Under the pieces are notes generated by a model, which was not told the origin of the DNA, did no database searches, and saw only the letters and a program-made list of their open reading frames with translations. From contig PNKH01000007.1 of assembly GCA_013822345.1 (NCBI GenBank), positions 54,493 through 118,492 on the forward strand: DNA of 64,000 nucleotides. Reading direction: 5' to 3'. Positions 33,218 through 42,342 of this stretch are shown here, piece by piece; the stretch's first letter is position 1, and each line of letters starts with the position of its first letter. Origin of the DNA: Isosphaera sp. (GTDB lineage Bacteria; Planctomycetota; Planctomycetia; Gemmatales; Gemmataceae). A program made the position numbers and the translations under genes.

Positions 33218-34774
33218 TCACCCCTTGAAGAGTTCGCGCGCCTCCTCGTACCCCGGGGCCGGGTAACCGTAGGCGCTGGCCGTGACCCGGGCCAGCGCGG
33301 TCAGGTGCCGCCACCGGAACGCCGCCCGTCCGGCCGCGAACTCGTCCGCCGCGGTGCCGTAGAACTTCTCCGCGTGCAGCGCCCCGTCCTCGCTCACCGC
33401 GAACCCCCGGAGCAGCGCGAACACGTCCTTCGCCGCGCTCGGGGTCTCGGCCCCGAGGCGGGCGGTCAGGGCGGCGGCCCGCGCCTGGTCCTTGCCGCGG
33501 ACCGCCTCGTCGAGCGCCGCCAGCAGCGCGTCGGCCCGGACCCCCTTCGCCTGCTCCCGGGCGTCCGCCCGCGGGTACGGTTCCCATGTCGTGAACTCGG
33601 CCCGCGAGACACGGTCCCGGGCGACCTGGTACCCGGCCAGGATCAGGCTCGTGACCGCCGCCCGCCGGTCGCCCGCCCGGGCCAGGTTCCGCCACGCGTG
33701 GACCGTGTCGCAGCAGTGGACTCCCGTCGAGTCGCCGTGCACGCTCCCGACCGGCTTGTTCGCCGACGCCCACGCCTTCGGCCGGCCGTCGTCCCGCAGG
33801 ACGAGTTGGTTCGCGGCCAGCGCCAGCGCCTCGCCGACCGCGTCGGCCGCCACCCCGTCCGCCAGCGCCTCCGCCACCGCCCCGGCCGCGTCGGCCGCGG
33901 ACATCCCGAACACCGCGTCCGCGAACTTCGCCACCCACGCGTCGTCGGCCGCCCGCGGCCGCGGCGCCGGCCCGAGCAGCTTGTGCCGCTCCAGCAGCCC
34001 CGGCAGGAGGTCGCGGACCGGCTGGTGGTACTTCACTTGATTGGGGTTCTGCTCGCCTTTCACGCAGTACCGGACCGACTGGCGGAGCAGCGCGTGCGCC
34101 CGGTCGGCCCCGACGAAGTCGAGCAGGTCCCACGCCCGGGACGCCAGCACCACCCGGTGCACCTCGGTCGCGTCGTCCACCTCGACCAGCAGCGCGTTCA
34201 GGGCGTCCGCCGGCTTGCCCGTCGCACAGACGGCCGCGAACGTCGCCTCGGCGGCGGCCATGTCGGCCTTCCGGGCCGCGGCCCGCAGCTGCTCGCCCGC
34301 CGGCACCCCCGCGGCCAGCTTCCCCGGCTCGACCGGCCGGAGCAGGTCCTTCCCGCCGGTCTCCCGGAGGCGGGTGCCGTTCCGCACCAGCACCTTCATC
34401 ACCGCCAGCGGGCGGCGCTCCGGCTTCGGCTCCTCCCCGGCCATCTTGAACGCCGGGGCGAGGGCCATCAGGGTGTGGTACCCGACGTAGTCCTCCCCGC
34501 CGAACGCCCGGGCGTTCGCCAGGGCCGCGGCGGCGACGACCGTCTTCAGCTCGGTGCCGGCCTTCAGCCGCTCCGCGACCTTCGGGAGGAGCTTGTCCGG
34601 CGGGGTCTCCTGGAGGAACGAGACGAGCGGCTCCAGGTCGCCGAAGGTGAGGCGGGCGGGCTCGTCCGGGGCGAGGGCGAACCCGAGGTCGGCGGCCAGG
34701 CCGGTGCCGACGGCGGCGGCGATCATGCCCCGGCCGACGTCCCCGAACAGTTCGCGGCGCGTGCGGTGCGACAT
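33218..34774 (-). CDS. Tat-type exported protein of unknown function
   Basis: A 518-residue protein starting MSHRTRRELFGDVGRGMIAAAVGTGLAADLG, a twin-arginine-like signal (RRELFGDVG) with a hydrophobic core. The mature part is Ala-rich and helical. A distinctive segment contains GVHCCDTVHAW, then AAVTSLILAGYQVARDRV, which hints at a metal or cofactor site. I recognise no family. The ATG at 34772-34774 is preferred over longer starts that run through the family B repeat. Confidence 0.62.
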   Translation of the reverse strand: MSHRTRRELFGDVGRGMIAAAVGTGLAADLGFALAPDEPARLTFGDLEPLVSFLQETPPDKLLPKVAERLKAGTELKTVVAAAALANARAFGGEDYVGYHTLMALAPAFKMAGEEPKPERRPLAVMKVLVRNGTRLRETGGKDLLRPVEPGKLAAGVPAGEQLRAAARKADMAAAEATFAAVCATGKPADALNALLVEVDDATEVHRVVLASRAWDLLDFVGADRAHALLRQSVRYCVKGEQNPNQVKYHQPVRDLLPGLLERHKLLGPAPRPRAADDAWVAKFADAVFGMSAADAAGAVAEALADGVAADAVGEALALAANQLVLRDDGRPKAWASANKPVGSVHGDSTGVHCCDTVHAWRNLARAGDRRAAVTSLILAGYQVARDRVSRAEFTTWEPYPRADAREQAKGVRADALLAALDEAVRGKDQARAAALTARLGAETPSAAKDVFALLRGFAVSEDGALHAEKFYGTAADEFAAGRAAFRWRHLTALARVTASAYGYPAPGYEEARELFKG

Positions 34775-34931
34775 CGTCAGACCCCCGGTGGAGAGTGGGG
34801 GCGCGGCCGGGCGGAGGTGGGAGGCCGCGTCCGGGAGGAGGAACGGCAGACGCGCCCACGTTACCACGGGCGGCGGGTCGGTAGGAAGCAGGAAAAGCCC
34901 GCCGGCAGGGCCGTTTCGTTCTCCGCGGTGG

Positions 34932-35006
34932 GTCGCACCCGCTCCCTGACGGTCGCGGTTCGCCTCGGTGGCGGGCGAACCGCGACCGTCAGGGAGCGGG
35001 TGCGAC
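34932..35006. repeat. Inverted repeat, family B
   Basis: Perfect 33-base arms (34932-34964 and 34974-35006) contain the CACCCGCTCCCTGACGGTC core. Weaker outer complementarity extends to about 34910 and 35047, where CAGGGCCGTT resembles the outer arm of the 31399 copy. Lies between two minus-strand genes. Confidence 0.92.
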
Positions 35007-35056
35007 ACCACACCAACCACACGCACCCACGAACCCAACCGCCCTGCGCCCGCCGG

Positions 35057-35665
35057 TCAACCCGTCCGCCCGCGGCCGGTGAGCGTCCGGGTCTCGGTCA
35101 GGACGAGGTCCATGAACACGTCGTGCGGGGCGACCGGGATGTCGTCGAACACCTGGCAGTCGAACGCCATCCCGACGAGCGGGGCGTCCGGCCGGGCAGC
35201 GGACAGCAGCCGGTCGTAGTACCCCTTCCCCTGTCCCATCCGCCCGCCGCGGGGGTCGAACGCCGTCCCGGGTACCATCACCAGGTCGAGTTCCTCCGGC
35301 CGCACCACCTTCGCCGGCAGGGTCCGCAGCTCCGCCTTCGGCTCCAGGATCTTGTACGCCCCCTCCACCAACTCCGACACGTCTTCGAGCAGGAACAGTT
35401 CGAGGGTGTTCGTCTCGACCACGCACCACGGGACGACGACCCGCTTGCCGTGGGTCAGCGCGGCGGGCAGGGCGTGGCGGGTCCGCACCTCGCTCCCGGC
35501 GTCGACGTACCACATCACCGTCTTCGCGGCGGCGTAGGCGTGGAGGGCGGTGAACCGGTCGCAGATCACCCGGCTGACCTCGTCCTTGTTCTTCTGGGCG
35601 ACGCGGTTCTTCCGGGCCTGCTCGCGGAGGGCGGCCTTGCGGGCCTGCGGGTCGGCGTCGGTCAT
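35057..35665 (-). CDS. 5-formyltetrahydrofolate cyclo-ligase
   Basis: A 202-residue MTHFS-family enzyme, which converts 5-formyl-THF to 5,10-methenyl-THF using ATP. Marks are the basic N-terminal helix (ALREQARKNRVAQKNKDEV), VMWYVDAGSEVRT and the signature VPGTAFDPRGGRMGQGKGYY. The ATG at 35663-35665 (MTDADPQARK) is preferred. Length fits the family. In E. coli this gene is near ssrS (6S RNA); no such RNA is visible here. Confidence 0.93.
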   Translation of the reverse strand: MTDADPQARKAALREQARKNRVAQKNKDEVSRVICDRFTALHAYAAAKTVMWYVDAGSEVRTRHALPAALTHGKRVVVPWCVVETNTLELFLLEDVSELVEGAYKILEPKAELRTLPAKVVRPEELDLVMVPGTAFDPRGGRMGQGKGYYDRLLSAARPDAPLVGMAFDCQVFDDIPVAPHDVFMDLVLTETRTLTGRGRTG

Positions 35666-35792
35666 CGGCGGCTCCGGGGTTGTACCGGGAAATCTAGCGT
35701 TCCGGGCGGCTACCGGCATTGGGAGTGGACAGGCGTTCGCCTACAATACACACATCACCCGACCCCACCAACGAACCGCGAGGAGCGAGGCG

Positions 35793-36131
35793 ATGACCGC
35801 CGCGCCGGAGCCGCCGTTCACCCTCATCACCACCCTGCTGCCCGGACCGGACCGGAAGCGGACGCCGGCCCCGTACCACTTCCGCGTCACCTACCGGAAC
35901 CCGGACCCGGCCGACTGCGGGTGCGTCGCGACGTGGGAGGTCCGTGGCGGGCGGGAGGAGTACCAGGTCGCGCTGGAGCGGCCGGCCCCGGGCGAGCTGG
36001 TGTGGCACTGCTCGTGCCCGGACGCGGTCTACCACGAGGACTACCGGAACGCCCACCACTGCAAGCACGTGCAGGGACTGGTGGGCGTGTTCGAGACGAT
36101 CGGCAACCCGGTCCGCCGCCGGGCCGGGTGA
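35793..36131 (+). CDS. Small SWIM zinc-finger protein
   Basis: A 112-residue protein. The C-terminal half has CSCPDAVYHEDYRNAHHCKHV, a SWIM-type CxC...CxH zinc motif, and an earlier DCGC pair. It starts MTAAPEPPFTLITTLLPG after a purine-rich GAGGAGCGAGG. SWIM domains often bind DNA or proteins, but no partner domain is present in so short a chain. The TGA stop is part of the palindrome that follows. A second small SWIM protein is at 50343. Confidence 0.72.
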   Translation: MTAAPEPPFTLITTLLPGPDRKRTPAPYHFRVTYRNPDPADCGCVATWEVRGGREEYQVALERPAPGELVWHCSCPDAVYHEDYRNAHHCKHVQGLVGVFETIGNPVRRRAG

Positions 36132-36205
36132 GAGTGTCGTGTCCGCCGCTTGCGGCGTTGCGGGAGCCGCCCGCAACGCCGCAAGCGGCGGACACGACAC
36201 TCTCA
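36129..36205. repeat. Inverted repeat, family A, containing both converging stop codons
   Basis: Perfect 36-base arms (36129-36164 and 36170-36205) around a 5-base loop. Outermost bases are TGA on the left, the stop of the SWIM gene, and TCA on the right, the stop of carB. Between the ends and the shared core is a copy-specific outer arm TGAGAGTGTCGTGT that pairs perfectly. Confidence 0.95.
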
Positions 36206-39200
36206 CACCGCGGGAAACCGGTCCTGCAGCGCGACCACGGTCAGCTCCCGCTCCCGCAGGGCCCGGCACGCCTCGACGGCGGCGAACGCGGCCGACAGCG
36301 TCGTGATGCACGTCACCCGGTTGGCCACCGCCGCCGCCCGGATCTTCCCCTCGTCGGTCGAGCTGCCGCGGCCGCTCGGGGTGTTGACGATCAGCGCCAC
36401 CTGGCCGTTCTTCATGTAGTCGATCAGGTTCGGCCGGCCCTCGGCCAGCTTCGGCACGTCCTCGACCGCGATCCCGCGGGCGGCCAACACCCGGGCCGTC
36501 CCGCGGGTGGCGATCAGCCGGAACCCCATGTCGGCGAACGCCCGGGCGACCGGCACCACCGCCTCCTTGTCCCGGTCCGCGACCGACACGAACACCGTCC
36601 CGCCCGACGGCAGTGGAGCGCTGGCCGCCATCTGCGACTTGACGAACGCCATCGGCACGGTGTCGTCCGACCCCATCACCTCCCCGGTCGACTTCATCTC
36701 CGGCCCGAGGACGATGTCCACCCCCGGGAACTTGTTGAACGGGAACACGCTCTCCTTGATCGAGTAGTGAGACGGCACCACCTCGTCGGCGACCCCCAGC
36801 TCGTCCAGCGTCTTCCCGACCATGACCAGGGCGGCGAGCCGGGCGAGCGGCACCCCGGTCGCCTTCGACACGAACGGGACCGTCCGGCTGGCCCGCGGGT
36901 TCGCCTCCAGGATGGACACCTGGAACGCCAGCCCCGGGGCGCTCCCCCCGGGGACATACCCCTCGTCCTTGAACTGCACCGCGAACTGGATGTTCATCAG
37001 CCCGCGGACGTTCAGCGCCGCCGCCAGCTTCCGGGCCTGGTCCTTGATCTCCGCGACCACCGCCCGCGGCAGCGAGTGCGGCGGGATGACGCAGGCCGAG
37101 TCCCCGGAGTGGATGCCGGCCTCCTCGATGTGCTGCATCACCCCGCCGATCACCGTCCGGACGCCGTCCGACAGGCAGTCGACATCGACCTCGGTGGCGT
37201 TCTCCAGGAACTGGTCGATGAGCACCGGCCGGGCCGGGGACAGGTCCGGCTCGACGCGGGCCATGTACGCCGACAGCTCGTCCTCGGTGTAGACGATCCG
37301 CATGTCCCGCCCGCCGAGGACGAAGCTCGGGCGGACGAGCACCGGGAACCCGATCTTGCGGGCGACGCGCAGCGCCTGGGCGGCGTCCACCGCCGTCCCG
37401 TTCGCCGGCTGCCGGAGGCCCAACTCCGTCACCAGCCGGGCGAACCGCTCGCGGTTCTCGGCCACGTCGATCGAGTCGACGCTGGTGCCGATGATCGGCA
37501 CCCCGGCGGTCTCCAGCGCCTTGGCCAGGTTCAGCGGGGTCTGCCCGCCGAACTGCACCACCACGCCCTCCGGCTTCATCCGCTCGTAGATGTTGAGCAC
37601 GTCCTCGGCGGTGAGCGGCTCGAAGAACAGGTGGTCGGAGGTGTCGTAGTCGGTGCTCACCGTCTCCGGGTTCGAGTTGACCATCACCACCTCGTACCCG
37701 GCCCCGCGCAGGGCGAACGCGGCCTGGACGCAGCAGTAGTCGAACTCGATCCCCTGGCCGATCCGGTTCGGCCCGCCGCCGAGGATCATGATCCGCGGCT
37801 TCCCGGTCGGGGGGCGGATCTCGTCCTCGGCCGGTCTTGTAGGGTGGGCCGAGTCTTCGAGTCCCACCCCCGGGGCGCGGGTAACACCGGTGGGACTCGA
37901 AGACTCGGCCCCCCCTACGGAAGCCACCGGCGCCTCGTAGGTGCTGTAGTAGTACGGGGTGTACGCCTCGAACTCGGCGGCGCAGGTGTCGACGCTCTTG
38001 AACACGGCCCGGATGCCGAACGCCGTGCGGACCCGCCGCACGTCGGCCTCCGGGCAGTCCCACAGGTTCGCCAGCTGGCGGTCGAGGAACCCGGCCTGCT
38101 TCGCCGTCAGCATCTGCCCGGCGGTCACCTTCTCGACCGACCCGATCCCCTTCAGCTCCTCCTCCAGGTCGACCAGCTCCTTGACCGCCCGCAGGAACCA
38201 CGGGTCGATCTTCGACCGGGCGTGCACGTCCTCGACCGACATCCCGGCCTTGAACGCGTACCGGAGGTACCAGACGCGCTCGGCGTTCGGGGTGGCCAGC
38301 TTCTGGGTGATCTCCTCCCGGGTCGGCGGGTTGGCCGAGCCCCACCGGTCCTTCCGGTCGCACCCCAGGCCGAACCGGTTCACCTCCAGCCCGCGCAGCG
38401 CCTTCTGCAGCGACTCGCGGAAGGTCCGCCCGATCGCCATCGTCTCCCCGACCGACTTCATCTGCGTCGTCAGCGTCGGGTCGGCCTCCGGGAACTTCTC
38501 GAACGCGAACCGCGGCACCTTGGTGACGACGTAGTCGAGGGTCGGCTCGAAGCACGCCGGCGTCTCGCGGGTGATGTCGTTCCGCAGCTCGTCCAGGGTG
38601 TACCCGACGGCGAGCTTGGCGGCGATCTTGGCGATCGGGAAGCCGGTCGCCTTCGACGCAAGCGCGCTAGAGCGGCTGACGCGCGGGTTCATCTCGATCA
38701 CGATCATCCGCCCGTCCGCCGGGTTGGTGGCGAACTGGATGTTGCTCCCCCCGGTCTCGACCCCGATCTCGCGGATGATCGCCTTGGCGGCGTCCCGCAT
38801 CCGCTGGTACTCCTTATCGGACAGCGTCTGGATCGGGGCGACGGTGATCGAGTCCCCGGTGTGGACGCCCATCGGGTCGAGGTTCTCGATGGTGCAGACG
38901 ATGACCACGTTGTCGGCCCGGTCCCGCATCACCTCCAGCTCGTACTCCTTCCACCCGATCACCGACTCCTCGACCAGCACCTCGCTCACCGGGGACAGGT
39001 CGATCCCCTTGGTCACCAGGTCGATGAACTCCTCCCGGTTGTACGCGATCCCGCCGCCGGTCCCGCCCATGGTGAAGCTCGGCCGCAGCACGCACGGGAG
39101 CCCGACCGCCTCGACCGCCTCCAGGGCGTCGGCCAGCGTCCGGACCACCACCGACCGCGGCACCTCGACCCCGATCTTGACCATCGCGTCCTTGAACTTC

Positions 39201-39589
39201 TGCCGGTCCTCGGCCTTGTCGATCACCTCGGCCTTCGCCCCGATCATCTCGACCCCGTACTTCTCCAGCACCCCGTGCTTGACGAGGTCCATGGCGGTGT
39301 TCAGGGCGGTCTGCCCGCCGAGGGTGGGCAGCAGCGCGTCGGGCCGTTCCTGGGCGATGATCTTCTCGACCACCTGCCAGGTGATCGGCTCGACGTAGGT
39401 GCGGTCGGCCGTCTCCGGGTCGGTCATGATGGTGGCCGGGTTCGAGTTCACCAGCACCACCCGGTAGCCCTCCTCGCGGAGGGCCTTGCACGCCTGGGTG
39501 CCGGAGTAGTCGAACTCGGCGGCCTGGCCGATCACGATCGGCCCGGACCCGATGAGCAGGACGGTGCGGATGTCGGTGCGCTTCGGCAT
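36203..39589 (-). CDS. carB: Carbamoyl-phosphate synthase large chain
   Basis: An 1128-residue enzyme making carbamoyl phosphate for arginine and pyrimidine synthesis, with the ammonia supplied by CarA (not seen here). Both ATP-grasp halves are present: the first starts [20 protein letters not shown] and has [14 protein letters not shown]; the second starts [20 protein letters not shown] and has [15 protein letters not shown]-terminal MGS-like allosteric domain follows ([20 protein letters not shown]). The linker between halves (about residues 558-584) is encoded by an in-frame palindromic repeat (37839-37918), giving the unusual [18 protein letters not shown] stretch. The ATG at 39587-39589 fits the normal N-terminus. 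Confidence 0.96.
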   Translation of the reverse strand: MPKRTDIRTVLLIGSGPIVIGQAAEFDYSGTQACKALREEGYRVVLVNSNPATIMTDPETADRTYVEPITWQVVEKIIAQERPDALLPTLGGQTALNTAMDLVKHGVLEKYGVEMIGAKAEVIDKAEDRQKFKDAMVKIGVEVPRSVVVRTLADALEAVEAVGLPCVLRPSFTMGGTGGGIAYNREEFIDLVTKGIDLSPVSEVLVEESVIGWKEYELEVMRDRADNVVIVCTIENLDPMGVHTGDSITVAPIQTLSDKEYQRMRDAAKAIIREIGVETGGSNIQFATNPADGRMIVIEMNPRVSRSSALASKATGFPIAKIAAKLAVGYTLDELRNDITRETPACFEPTLDYVVTKVPRFAFEKFPEADPTLTTQMKSVGETMAIGRTFRESLQKALRGLEVNRFGLGCDRKDRWGSANPPTREEITQKLATPNAERVWYLRYAFKAGMSVEDVHARSKIDPWFLRAVKELVDLEEELKGIGSVEKVTAGQMLTAKQAGFLDRQLANLWDCPEADVRRVRTAFGIRAVFKSVDTCAAEFEAYTPYYYSTYEAPVASVGGAESSSPTGVTRAPGVGLEDSAHPTRPAEDEIRPPTGKPRIMILGGGPNRIGQGIEFDYCCVQAAFALRGAGYEVVMVNSNPETVSTDYDTSDHLFFEPLTAEDVLNIYERMKPEGVVVQFGGQTPLNLAKALETAGVPIIGTSVDSIDVAENRERFARLVTELGLRQPANGTAVDAAQALRVARKIGFPVLVRPSFVLGGRDMRIVYTEDELSAYMARVEPDLSPARPVLIDQFLENATEVDVDCLSDGVRTVIGGVMQHIEEAGIHSGDSACVIPPHSLPRAVVAEIKDQARKLAAALNVRGLMNIQFAVQFKDEGYVPGGSAPGLAFQVSILEANPRASRTVPFVSKATGVPLARLAALVMVGKTLDELGVADEVVPSHYSIKESVFPFNKFPGVDIVLGPEMKSTGEVMGSDDTVPMAFVKSQMAASAPLPSGGTVFVSVADRDKEAVVPVARAFADMGFRLIATRGTARVLAARGIAVEDVPKLAEGRPNLIDYMKNGQVALIVNTPSGRGSSTDEGKIRAAAVANRVTCITTLSAAFAAVEACRALRERELTVVALQDRFPAV
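37839..37918. repeat. Inverted repeat inside carB, family C
   Basis: Left arm 37839-37868 (GTAGGGTGGGCCGAGTCTTC...) pairs with 37889-37918 with one mismatch around a 20-base loop. Related copies lie at 54088 and 56911. Here it is translated in frame as a 27-residue insert in the linker between the two CarB halves. Confidence 0.93.
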
Positions 39590-39663
39590 GGGCTCGGGGG
39601 CAGGGGGTGGTTCGGCGCAAACTCCGAATGGTATACGGACGCCGCCGGCGGGCACAAGGGTGG

Positions 39664-39745
39664 GCGGTCGCGTCCCGGTTTCGCCGCTTGCGGCGTTGCG
39701 CCCCGGGGCGCAACGCCGCAAGCGGCGAAACCGGGACGCGACCGC
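39664..39745. repeat. Perfect 82-base palindrome, family A
   Basis: Two 41-base arms meet with no loop (centre GCGCCCC/GGGGCGC). The inner part is the shared core CCGCTTGCGGCGTTGCG; the outer 18 bases (GCGGTCGCGTCCCGGTTT) differ entirely from other family A copies but pair perfectly with their partner. It lies in the divergent region between carB and an exported-protein gene. Confidence 0.96.
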
Positions 39746-39810
39746 CGGGGACTGGCCCCGGGCGGCGGTTCGGGTAGCATGTCCGGCGGCCGCCCCCGCG
39801 AGGATCACCC

Positions 39811-40680
39811 GTGCTCCGCCCGTCCCTCTTCCTCCTGCTCGCCGCGGTCGCCGCCGGGTGCTCCCCGAAGCCCGGCGCCGGCCCGGGCGACCCGCCGGCC
39901 GACGCCGCCTTCACCCTCAAGATCGTCGACGAGCAGCCGGGGCAGAAGGTGGCGGTGGTCCGCAGCCAGACGGTGACCAGCACCGTCACCGCCGGGGCCG
40001 TGACCCAGACCCAGAAGGCGGAGCGGCGGGCGGAGTACGTCGAGACGGTGCAGGAGGTCGCCGGGGACGCCCCGCGGCCGACCCGCCTGGTCCGGGAGTA
40101 CACCACCGCCCTCGCGAGCGGCCCGAAGGGCGGCCTCCAGCCGCTGTCGTACTCGGGCAAGGCGGTCGAGATCCGCAAGGCGGGGCCGAAGGCCGGGTAC
40201 ACGTTCACCGTCGGCGGGAAGCCGCTCCCGGCGGCCGAGGCGGCGGACTTCGCCGGCGAGTTCGGCAAGGCCGGGCCGCGGACCGCCGACCTGCTGCCGA
40301 AGGCCGCGGTCAAGGTCGGGGAGGAGTGGCAGCCGGACCCGGCGGTCGTACAGAACCTGGCGGCGTTGACCGCGGCCGACTTCCAGGCGGTGCCGGACCG
40401 GGACCGGAGCACGCTCACCGGGAAGCTGGCCCGGGTGTACCAGAAGGACGGCCGGCAGTGGGGGGTGGTCGAGTTCCGGCTGCGGGTGACCTTCGCCGCC
40501 GGGGCGACCGGCGCCGTCACGGTCGACGCCACCCTCGACGTGCCGATCGACGGGTCGGCCCGGGCCGGCACGTCGAAGCGGACGCTGAAGGCCGAGCTGA
40601 CCGGGCAGGACCCGAAGCGCGGGGAGGTCCGGCAGACGGTCGACGGCGTCCAGGAGCAGACCGTCACCCCGCCGGGGTGA
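39811..40680 (+). CDS. Lipoprotein of unknown function, paralogue of next gene
   Basis: A 289-residue protein with a lipoprotein signal ([10 protein letters not shown], lipid cysteine near residue 17). The body is rich in short beta-like segments ([54 protein letters not shown]). The same features in the same order occur in the protein at 40716 (KYAFTVDGKPV, KPGETWKIDG, KLVKAYQKGGRQFGVIEVTV), so the two are tandem paralogues. Start is GTG. Function unknown. Confidence 0.75.
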   Translation: MLRPSLFLLLAAVAAGCSPKPGAGPGDPPADAAFTLKIVDEQPGQKVAVVRSQTVTSTVTAGAVTQTQKAERRAEYVETVQEVAGDAPRPTRLVREYTTALASGPKGGLQPLSYSGKAVEIRKAGPKAGYTFTVGGKPLPAAEAADFAGEFGKAGPRTADLLPKAAVKVGEEWQPDPAVVQNLAALTAADFQAVPDRDRSTLTGKLARVYQKDGRQWGVVEFRLRVTFAAGATGAVTVDATLDVPIDGSARAGTSKRTLKAELTGQDPKRGEVRQTVDGVQEQTVTPPG

Positions 40681-40715
40681 CGCGGGTTTCCCCCCTCTCG
40701 TCTCGGAGGTTCGGC

Positions 40716-41576
40716 ATGCGCCGGTTCGTGCTCGTGCTCGGGGTGGCGGCGGCGTGGGGCCTGGCGGCGCCGGCCCAGGAGGCGGTGACCATCAAGCCGA
40801 CCCGGCCGAAGGCCGGGGACCGGGTGAAGGTGACGATCGAGGAGAAGGGGACCGGGAAGTCGACGGTCACCGTCGCCGGGAACACCCAGGCGAAGGACGA
40901 AGTCGGGTCGAAGTTGTTCGTGTACGTGGACGAGGTGATCGAGCCGGCGAAGGAGGGGAAGCTGCCGGTGAAGCTGAAGCGGACCTACGAGAAGGCCCGG
41001 GTCGACAAGGGCGGGAACGTGACCACCCTGCCGGTCGAGGGGAAGACGGTGCTGATCGAGAAGGCGGGGGACAAGTACGCGTTCACGGTCGACGGCAAGC
41101 CGGTCGGCGGGGACGCCGAGAAGATGCTGGCGTCGGAGTTCGACCGGGCGGGCCGGAAGGACGCCGAGGCGGCCTTCCTCCCGCCCGGGCCGATCAAGCC
41201 CGGGGAGACGTGGAAGATCGACGGGGCCGCCCTCCAGGAGGCGATGGGGCCGACGGCGCCGGCGCTCGACCCGGCGAAGGTGAAGGCGGTCGGGAAGCTG
41301 GTGAAGGCGTACCAGAAGGGCGGCCGGCAGTTCGGGGTGATCGAGGTGACGGTCGACGCCCCGGTCGTCGGGCTCGGGGGGAAGACGCCGGTCGAGGTCA
41401 AGGACGGCCGGCTGTCGGTGACCATGACCGCGGACGGGGTGATCGACGGCTCGTCCCCGTCCGGGACGAGCAAGACGGTGACCAAGATGAGCATCGCCGG
41501 GGCCGGGAAGGGGTTCGAGCTGAAGGTCGAGGCCGAGGCGGTCGAGACGCGGACGGTGGAGCCGCTGAAGAACTGA
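40716..41576 (+). CDS. Exported protein, paralogue of upstream lipoprotein
   Basis: A 286-residue protein with a signal peptide (MRRFVLVLGVAAAWGLAA, cleavage near PAQ/EAV) but no lipobox. It is Lys/Val-rich (KLPVKLKRTYEKARVDKGGN). It shares the segment order of the upstream lipoprotein. GGAGG at about 40704-40708 precedes the ATG. The pair is probably cotranscribed (35-base gap). Loss of the lipid anchor suggests one paralogue is soluble and the other membrane-tethered. Function unknown. Confidence 0.75.
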   Translation: MRRFVLVLGVAAAWGLAAPAQEAVTIKPTRPKAGDRVKVTIEEKGTGKSTVTVAGNTQAKDEVGSKLFVYVDEVIEPAKEGKLPVKLKRTYEKARVDKGGNVTTLPVEGKTVLIEKAGDKYAFTVDGKPVGGDAEKMLASEFDRAGRKDAEAAFLPPGPIKPGETWKIDGAALQEAMGPTAPALDPAKVKAVGKLVKAYQKGGRQFGVIEVTVDAPVVGLGGKTPVEVKDGRLSVTMTADGVIDGSSPSGTSKTVTKMSIAGAGKGFELKVEAEAVETRTVEPLKN

Positions 41577-41600
41577 AGCGCCGTCCCGACAGTCAGGCGC

Positions 41601-41663
41601 GGGCCGCCACGGGGGGCGGCCCCGACCGCGCCGTCCGGTAGGGGCCGCCCCCCGTGGCGGCCC
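41601..41663. repeat. Long inverted repeat, family O
   Basis: Perfect 23-base arms (41601-41623 and 41641-41663) with a 17-base loop, starting GGGCCGCCACGGGGGGCGGC. It lies downstream of the paralogue pair and before the MazG-like gene. Confidence 0.9.
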
Positions 41664-41859
41664 GGCGACTTTGAGCTGGCCTGGCAGTCCGCGCCGCCCC
41701 CGGCAACCCGGGGGCTTTCCGGCGACCACCTCGCGGGCGGTTTTCGCCCCACGTCCCGTTGACACCACCCCGCCCCCGGTTATACCCGCCGCCTCTCGGT
41801 GCGACCGCCGACGGGGGAAGCGAGCGGCGGCCGCGCCCGGGGACCACCGGACCGACACC

Positions 41860-42216
41860 ATGCCCGACCCGACCACCCCGGTGGCGGCGCTGAAGGACGC
41901 GATCCGCCGGTTCGCCGCGGCCCGCGGGTGGGACCCGTACCACACCCCCAAGAACCTCGCCATGGCCCTGGCCAGCGAGGTCGGGGAGCTGTGCGACGTG
42001 TTCCGCTGGCTGACCCCGGACGAGTCGGTCGCGGCGGCCGCCGACCCGGGGCTGCGGGAGGCGATCGCGGACGAGCTGGCGGACGTGGCGAACATCGTGT
42101 TCCTGCTCAGCAGCCACACCGGGATCGACCTGTCGGACGCGGTGGCGGCGAAGCTGGCGAAGAACGCGGTGAAGTACCCGGCCCCGGGGGCGGGGCCGGT
42201 TGACGGGGCGCGTTGA
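41860..42216 (+). CDS. MazG-like nucleotide pyrophosphohydrolase
   Basis: A 118-residue all-helical protein of the MazG/dCTPase type. It has SEVGELCDVFRWL, supplying the E-x-x-E metal site, and IADELADVANIVFLLSSH, supplying the second E-x-x-D pair. Such enzymes hydrolyse non-canonical NTPs to monophosphate and pyrophosphate. The ATG at 41860 gives MPDPTTPVAALKDAIRRF. The single-domain size resembles dCTPase/iMazG house-cleaning enzymes rather than full MazG; it is not next to a toxin gene. Confidence 0.87.
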   Translation: MPDPTTPVAALKDAIRRFAAARGWDPYHTPKNLAMALASEVGELCDVFRWLTPDESVAAAADPGLREAIADELADVANIVFLLSSHTGIDLSDAVAAKLAKNAVKYPAPGAGPVDGAR

Positions 42217-42218
42217 GG

Positions 42219-42291
42219 GGTGGTTTCGGGGTGGGGCAGACATTCCTGTCTGCCGCGGCAGGCAAGAATGCCTGCCCCACGCCCGAAGCCA
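42219..42291. repeat. Long inverted repeat, family F
   Basis: An imperfect hairpin with arms about 34 bases long. The left contains GGGGCAGACATTCCTGTCTG, the right its diverged complement, plus the flanking GTGGTTTCGGG/CCCGAAGCCAC pair. Lies just after the MazG-like gene stop. Confidence 0.85.
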
Positions 42292-42342
42292 CTTCGGGGG
42301 CGGTCCGGGGGACGGGCCGACAGGTCGCAGGGGGGACGAGCC

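Noticed and set aside
37839..37918. carB split into two genes at the palindrome
   Set aside because: The reading frame is continuous across the element and no second start with ribosome-binding site is evident just after it.
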